A stretch of DNA of 64,000 nt. It comes from Glandiceps talaboti. Taxonomy: Eukaryota; Hemichordata; Enteropneusta; Spengelidae. A model generated the notes under the pieces. The model had not been told where the DNA came from and did not search any database. It saw only the letters and a list, made by a program, of their open reading frames with translations. The DNA lies in contig NC_135555.1 of the NCBI RefSeq assembly GCF_964340395.1, positions 12,572,746-12,636,745 on the forward strand, read 5' to 3'. Shown piece by piece: positions 59,486 through 64,000 of the stretch. How positions within the stretch are numbered: position 1 is the stretch's first letter; each line of letters begins with the position of its first letter. The translations under genes were made by a program, and so were the position numbers.

Positions 59486-59797
59486 AAGTGGGCAATTGGA
59501 TGAGGATTGGGTATTTATTTATGGATTTTTAATTTGAATAGAAAACAATTTTATCATGGCTTCCTACTGGAAAAATCAATGGGGAAACAATATATGTCAT
59601 GATGTCAAGTCCTTGTTTGTAACTCAATAAATTGCAAAACATTAAGACATGTAAACACATTATTGATTTTTTTTGCAATTTATTGAGTTACAAACACAGA
59701 CTTGGTCTATGTAGTCTCACATTGATTTTTCCATTAGAAAGCCATGATAAGATAGTTTTATAAAATAAATACCCAATCGCCATTCACATGACCACTT
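59486..59797. mobile_element. MITE family A copy with TA flanks
   Basis: Ends aagtgggcaattggatg and cattcacatgaccactt with TA at 59484-59485 and 59798-59799. The interior (tcatggcttcctac, aactcaataaattgcaaaa, ttgcaatttattgagttaca) shows the long inverted arms shared with the other copies. 312 bp, more diverged. Confidence 0.82.
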
Positions 59798-60012
59798 TAA
59801 TTTTATCATATATGTGTGTTACATTAATGTTTAAGTCAGAGGTGTATGTCTTTCATTAATCATTGAAGTCAGATGTGTAAAGAGTCTAACTTAAAAAAAA
59901 AAAGTAAAAAAAATAAATTTCTGTTCAATACACCGGGATCAAGTCTTTCTTTCATTTTTAAAGGCCAGCTGTGTAATCTCATATTCTTGTATTAGTATAT
60001 TATCCATAAGGA

Positions 60013-60327
60013 TAGACTCTCTCACCAGTCCTCGGGAGCATCGCTATTAGCAGTTTTGTATGTACCAATATCTACCGAATAATTGTGCTGGAATATCCTT
60101 GTACTGTTGGCCCTCATTGACTGCATAGAGCTAATCATTTGTTGACATGTTTCTGCGATTACGTGTTATTGTGACCCCACCCCCCTCGGACATTGCAGTA
60201 ACACATCAACAAATGATTAGCCCTATGTTGTCGATGAGGGCCCACAGTACTATTATGCAGTAGATATCGGTACATATAAAACAGTTCTTTTAGTGATGCG
60301 ATGCTCCGAGGACTGTGAGAGAGTCTA
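60013..60327. mobile_element. Full-length foldback MITE with 9-bp target duplication (MULE-like)
   Basis: Ends tagactctctcaccagtcct and its counterpart finishing gactgtgagagagtcta are inverted. Homology continues through most of each half (agcatcgc, tatgtaccaatatctac, ggccctcat, gctaatcatttgttga and complements). ccataagga directly flanks both sides (60004-60012 and 60328-60336). Nine-bp duplications with very long inverted arms are typical of Mutator-like elements. 315 bp, non-coding. Confidence 0.85.
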
Positions 60328-60339
60328 CCATAAGGATTA

Positions 60340-61595
60340 CATAGGATCACTCTTTTGCTATAGGCCAATTTTTTCTATAACTTTGCCAGACAACTGTTTT
60401 CCACATCTAAATTCTAATCCTTAGTAATACCACTGTTTTACAAATAATTTTACAAACCTTGCAGAGTGAATTTTTAGAAATATTGATAAAATTGAATACA
60501 AACACTAATTTTTGGGTACAAGACAGTTGAATCATATACTCACAACCCACAAGTGCTACTTCATAATTTGCAATGGAGCTAAAAATTTTTTAAAAATGTT
60601 GTATTTTCTCTTGTTTTTAAGTTAACATTAGTTAGTCTCTCAAAAGTGTCTGCACATCAGGGGAACCAAATTTGCCCATATTACACTGCGATAGATATGG
60701 TGAGTGTGCCAAGCACAAGGAGATTGCATTGGGTTTTCTGGCCTTTATATTTTAATTCAGAGGGAGGTAGCTACCAAATCAAACATCAAATTAGGTCAAC
60801 ATTACTTTGTTTCCTCAATTTAAGTGATTTTTCCCCTAGTGATATAACTTTTGAAACTTTATCTAAAGAGTCATCTACCAGGAAGAAAAGCTCTGATAAT
60901 GGCTACACTAATTATGTTTCATTCATTAATCTTTACTAGATAGGTACAAGTAGACCATTTATTGCAACTATTCTCACAAGATACAAGTCAGAGAAACACG
61001 ATCTGTAAAATGTGAAGTTAAAAAAAGGAACATTTATCACAATGACATACATTTAAGAGTCAATGATGATAATGAAACCATACACCTACACTGTCTATGA
61101 TCAAGCTTTACTTTACACCCAAAAACTTTTTACATGTGTAAAATCTGTGTAGCATAGATCTCACAACTATACAAGACCATTGACGATGTCAGAAAATACT
61201 CAAGGTGACCTGAATTAAACTAATTTATTCAGTCAAGTTCGGGCTAAACTTTGACCTGCAATACTATCTCAGTCTACAATAGTCTGTGTGCTCCGCACGT
61301 CCTTTTGGGAATCTCTACCCGATTGACCTTTGGCCACCTGAGTTGATATCAGAACAAGAACTGTGGTATGTAAAAGATTAGTAATGATTGATGTCAATCT
61401 TTTTATAGGGAAGCTTATCTCTTTACTGTACTAACCACTGCCACTACAACTATAAAAGGGTATCCCTTGGTTTGAGTAGGCACACAATAGGAGTACCAAG
61501 AGAGGTTCAGAAAGTATATGAACAATGAAGTATGAATACCGTGACAAAGAAATGAAACTAGTCAGTGCCCATCAATAGAAGTTGGCAAACTGTTC
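60340..61595. other. Gene-free intergenic region
   Basis: No supportable gene. The 97-residue frame at 60646-60939 has no recognisable domain and no splice context. Confidence 0.45.
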
Positions 61596-61603
61596 AATGG
61601 AAC

Positions 61604-61766
61604 CACAGTCACTTGTGAGCTAATATTCTATTCCAGAATGGCAGTCACCGGCAACAGTATTCAAAAAATATCTTATATACCTAATAACGTCATTATTTTG
61701 TATTGTGATCATCGTAGACTAGAATATTATCATCCTGGAATAGAATATTAGCTCACAAGTGACGTG
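61604..61766. mobile_element. Short MITE with 29-bp perfect inverted repeats and 8-bp target duplication (hAT-like)
   Basis: gtcacttgtgagctaatatt onward (61608-61636) is exactly inverted at 61735-61763. AATGGAAC flanks the element at 61596-61603 and 61767-61774. Eight-bp duplications are characteristic of hAT transposons. 163 bp, non-coding. Confidence 0.85.
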
Positions 61767-61835
61767 AATGGAACACTCACATATACTGAGCAAATACAAT
61801 ACTTCAAGAGAGTTGTGATATAAATAATTTTCACT

Positions 61836-62033
<198 letters not shown>

Positions 62034-62619
62034 CTGCCATTTTGCCTCAACCTGTTTTCACTTTTAACAGATGTTTTAAAGAAAGATATTTATTATAACT
62101 ATAGGAGTAACAAATATTTTCTCTTAATAGGTAGATTGTATTTTTGCTGAGATAAAACATCAACAAAAATTGTGATCATTAATATCAAATATATTGGTAG
62201 TACATTTGTATTTATTTATCAAATTTCTCTGTTGTCAACTGAAGGAAATTTATTTCAATCAATATACAGAACAGATTACTGCACATATGCACTGTGGCTT
62301 TAGGTCGTGAGTAACTTCTGATATAACAGATTTTGTTCTGCGATGGACAATGTGATATGTATTGTATAGTTGAATCCTGGGGCTCAATCACCATAGTTAC
62401 TGTACAATCACATTTTGAAAAAAAAAAATTGTGTGCACTGTCAGTTTTTTATGATGCCCCCAAAACGAGAAAAGTGAGAATGGAAGAATGAATTATTACA
62501 TGTAATGAAATCAGCACCACGTGCATGTGCATGTGCACACATACATCCACGTCCCATCCTCTTCTTCATCACTACAAGCGGACATTGACCTTACCCACAA
62601 TGCAGCAGCCAAAGGAGAT

Positions 62620-62938
62620 ATTGTCACGTGATATACTCGTGGTCACTTTATGAAAATGTTTATCCCTCCGAGATAACAAATATAGTTCTGCATATGACAT
62701 GGAATATCTCCAATATGATTGCCACATTACTATCTTGCCTAAAAGACAGTGTATAAAATAAAAGTTAATCTCGGTGACTCCACGATTTCGAGATTAAACT
62801 TCTTTTGACATTCTAAGGGACCTTACGTGCGCATTGATTCAAGTTGACACCTCCTGTGAAGTGAATGGTGATGACGTTTGCGTGCCCTCTCCCTCTCGAC
62901 CGGCGTCCATTACGATCGATCCAGCTAAGATCAGAAGC
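62620..62938 (+). promoter_or_regulatory. Putative promoter and 5' UTR of the ADP/ATP translocase gene
   Basis: A TATAAAA box at 62752-62758 lies about 180 bp before the ATG, with a CACGTG E-box near 62625. The sequence becomes CpG-rich towards the ATG. The in-frame sequence before 62939 is open for about 35 codons but has no ATG, so it is taken as 5' UTR. Confidence 0.45.
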
Positions 62939-63064
62939 ATGGCAGAAAGAGACACCAAAGCAATTGCTATCGGCTTTCTAACCGATCTTCTTGTCGGTGG
63001 TACATCTGCTGCCGTCTCAAAAACAGCTGTAGCTCCAATTGAGAGAGTTAAATTGCTGCTTCAG
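62939..63064 (+). CDS. ADP/ATP translocase (mitochondrial adenine nucleotide carrier), first exon only
   Basis: Exchanges cytosolic ADP for matrix ATP across the inner mitochondrial membrane. The visible exon encodes 42 residues beginning [10 protein letters not shown]. Residues 12-42 form the start of transmembrane helix 1, with the first carrier signature PIERVK (33-38, PX[DE]XX[KR]) and the family-typical [19 protein letters not shown]. The exon ends at a phase-0 donor (cag/gtaaga) right after LLLQ, which I recall as the end of exon 1 in vertebrate SLC25A4. ATG 62939 is the first in-frame ATG. The remaining exons lie beyond 64000. Likely a co-orthologue of SLC25A4/5/6/31; paralogue not decided. 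Confidence 0.9.
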
Positions 63065-64000
63065 GTAAGAAAATTGACTAACTTTTGTGAAGTTCTAGTA
63101 GTGGCCTCAAAGTGCCGGTAGGGCACATGCCGGCGTGTACTAGCAGCACAGCCGGCATTTCTGAAGGGATTCATTTAGGTTTGTATGGTTAAAGTTCGTC
63201 TTTGACATTAGACACAGGTAACTACTCGGGTAATTTGTCAATTATACACGAATAAATCACGGTTTTACTTTTTTTTTAAAAAGGTTAAGAGATTTGTCGT
63301 TTTAATATGCACAAAGGCTTCCTGTAGTAAATGTGTCAGTCGGCCATCTTGACTAAGCGTACGTGCAGAATATATATTTCACGGTCAATCGGTGTCCGCG
63401 TTTTATTTTACGTATGTATCGTCGTTGCCTAGACCGGGCTGTTGCCTGTCGAAGCGTCAGTTGGCGGGTTGCCAGACAATGAAATGCAAAACTAGGTCCT
63501 GGTAGGATCGATTTTTTCCGTACATTGCATAATCACGTGGTTTCGAAACCATACAGCTCGTCTATGCGGTTACATGTGCTACAAGTTACAATACTTTACC
63601 AGTCAATGTCGTCAATTATGCCCAGTGTGTGAAAAAAATTAGAGTTCTAACTAGATATGATAAAAGTTCACTCGTTTCTGGGGGTACAAATCACCCTAAA
63701 TGTGTGGGAAAGAGATATTGCTACTACTGGCCGTTATGTAGATCCGGTTAATTTTCGGTCCTTTTTTGTTCAACGTTTGTAGTAATTACAAATTAAAATT
63801 CAGATTCAAAAATTCACTAAATAAGGCTTGTGGAAATTATTTAAGAGGGAAAAGTCCTTGAAAATTAATTTCTACCCACACATTGTGAGAATGACCTTGA
63901 ATGGGGGACAGTCTGGTTATCTTCGGCCAACATGTCCTGGAATGTTCAACTGTTTGAAAGATGTTGGCCAGTAGTGGAATTGATCAGAATATGTAGTACA
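63065..64000. other. Start of ADP/ATP translocase intron 1
   Basis: No further exon is seen before the window ends. Sequence is unremarkable, with some CpG near 63100-63480. Confidence 0.6.

Noticed and set aside
60646-60939. 97-residue plus-strand ORF
   Set aside because: No homology I recognise and no gene context; likely chance.
62834-62938. N-terminal extension of the ADP/ATP translocase from a TTG at 62834
   Set aside because: No in-frame ATG upstream of 62939, and the family has short N-termini; treated as 5' UTR.

Overview
The window is from an animal nuclear genome. It holds AT-rich, intron-rich DNA with GT-AG introns, long non-coding stretches, abundant micro- and minisatellites and many small foldback elements. 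The four host genes are bilaterian families (ZNF423/521-type zinc finger protein, a second C2H2 protein, NSUN2, ADP/ATP translocase). The gene structures are invertebrate-like: one ZNF423/521-type gene carrying extra C-terminal fingers, and compact vertebrate-like NSUN2 splicing. I cannot name the species; a non-vertebrate deuterostome or a lophotrochozoan fits.

Layout. 1-755 is a 34-bp minisatellite. 2065-9374 (+) holds the last four exons of a ZNF423/ZNF521 (Oaz/OAZ) family transcription factor with about 38 C2H2 fingers; its first exon is not in view. 9375-24670 is essentially gene-free and holds the 3' UTR, simple repeats and MITEs. 24675-35247 (-) is a 735-residue, three-coding-exon, 12-finger C2H2 protein that I cannot name. 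Its 7.3 kb intron is packed with satellites and MITEs.

36342-43376 is a complete-looking autonomous PIF/Harbinger DNA transposon of about 7.0 kb. It has matching terminal inverted repeats, a flanking 3-bp ATA duplication, an intact spliced DDE transposase (+, 374 aa) and an intact spliced Myb/SANT-like DNA-binding protein (-, 278 aa). The two genes converge, and several smaller MITEs are nested between them. The element sits between the minus-strand zinc finger gene and NSUN2. Without it their predicted 5' ends would lie only about 0.7 kb apart, so it seems to have split a head-to-head promoter region.

44013-57134 (+) is NSUN2, the tRNA/mRNA cytosine-5 RNA methyltransferase. I reconstructed it as 20 coding exons encoding 764 residues with both catalytic cysteines. 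Its introns carry a (TC)70 tract and a 69-bp minisatellite whose length divides by three, which creates long spurious reading frames on both strands. 57135-62600 is gene-free but contains MITEs with readable target-site duplications (TA, 8 bp, 9 bp). 62939-63064 (+) is the first coding exon of an ADP/ATP translocase (SLC25A4/5/6 type) that runs off the window.

The host genes do not form a pathway. The functional unit is the Harbinger pair: a nuclease plus its DNA-binding, nuclear-import partner. The unusual part of the window is the density and variety of mobile DNA, with end signatures resembling Harbinger, Tc1/mariner, hAT, MULE and piggyBac. All exon boundaries were read by eye from splice-site consensus and phase continuity; no alignments were run.
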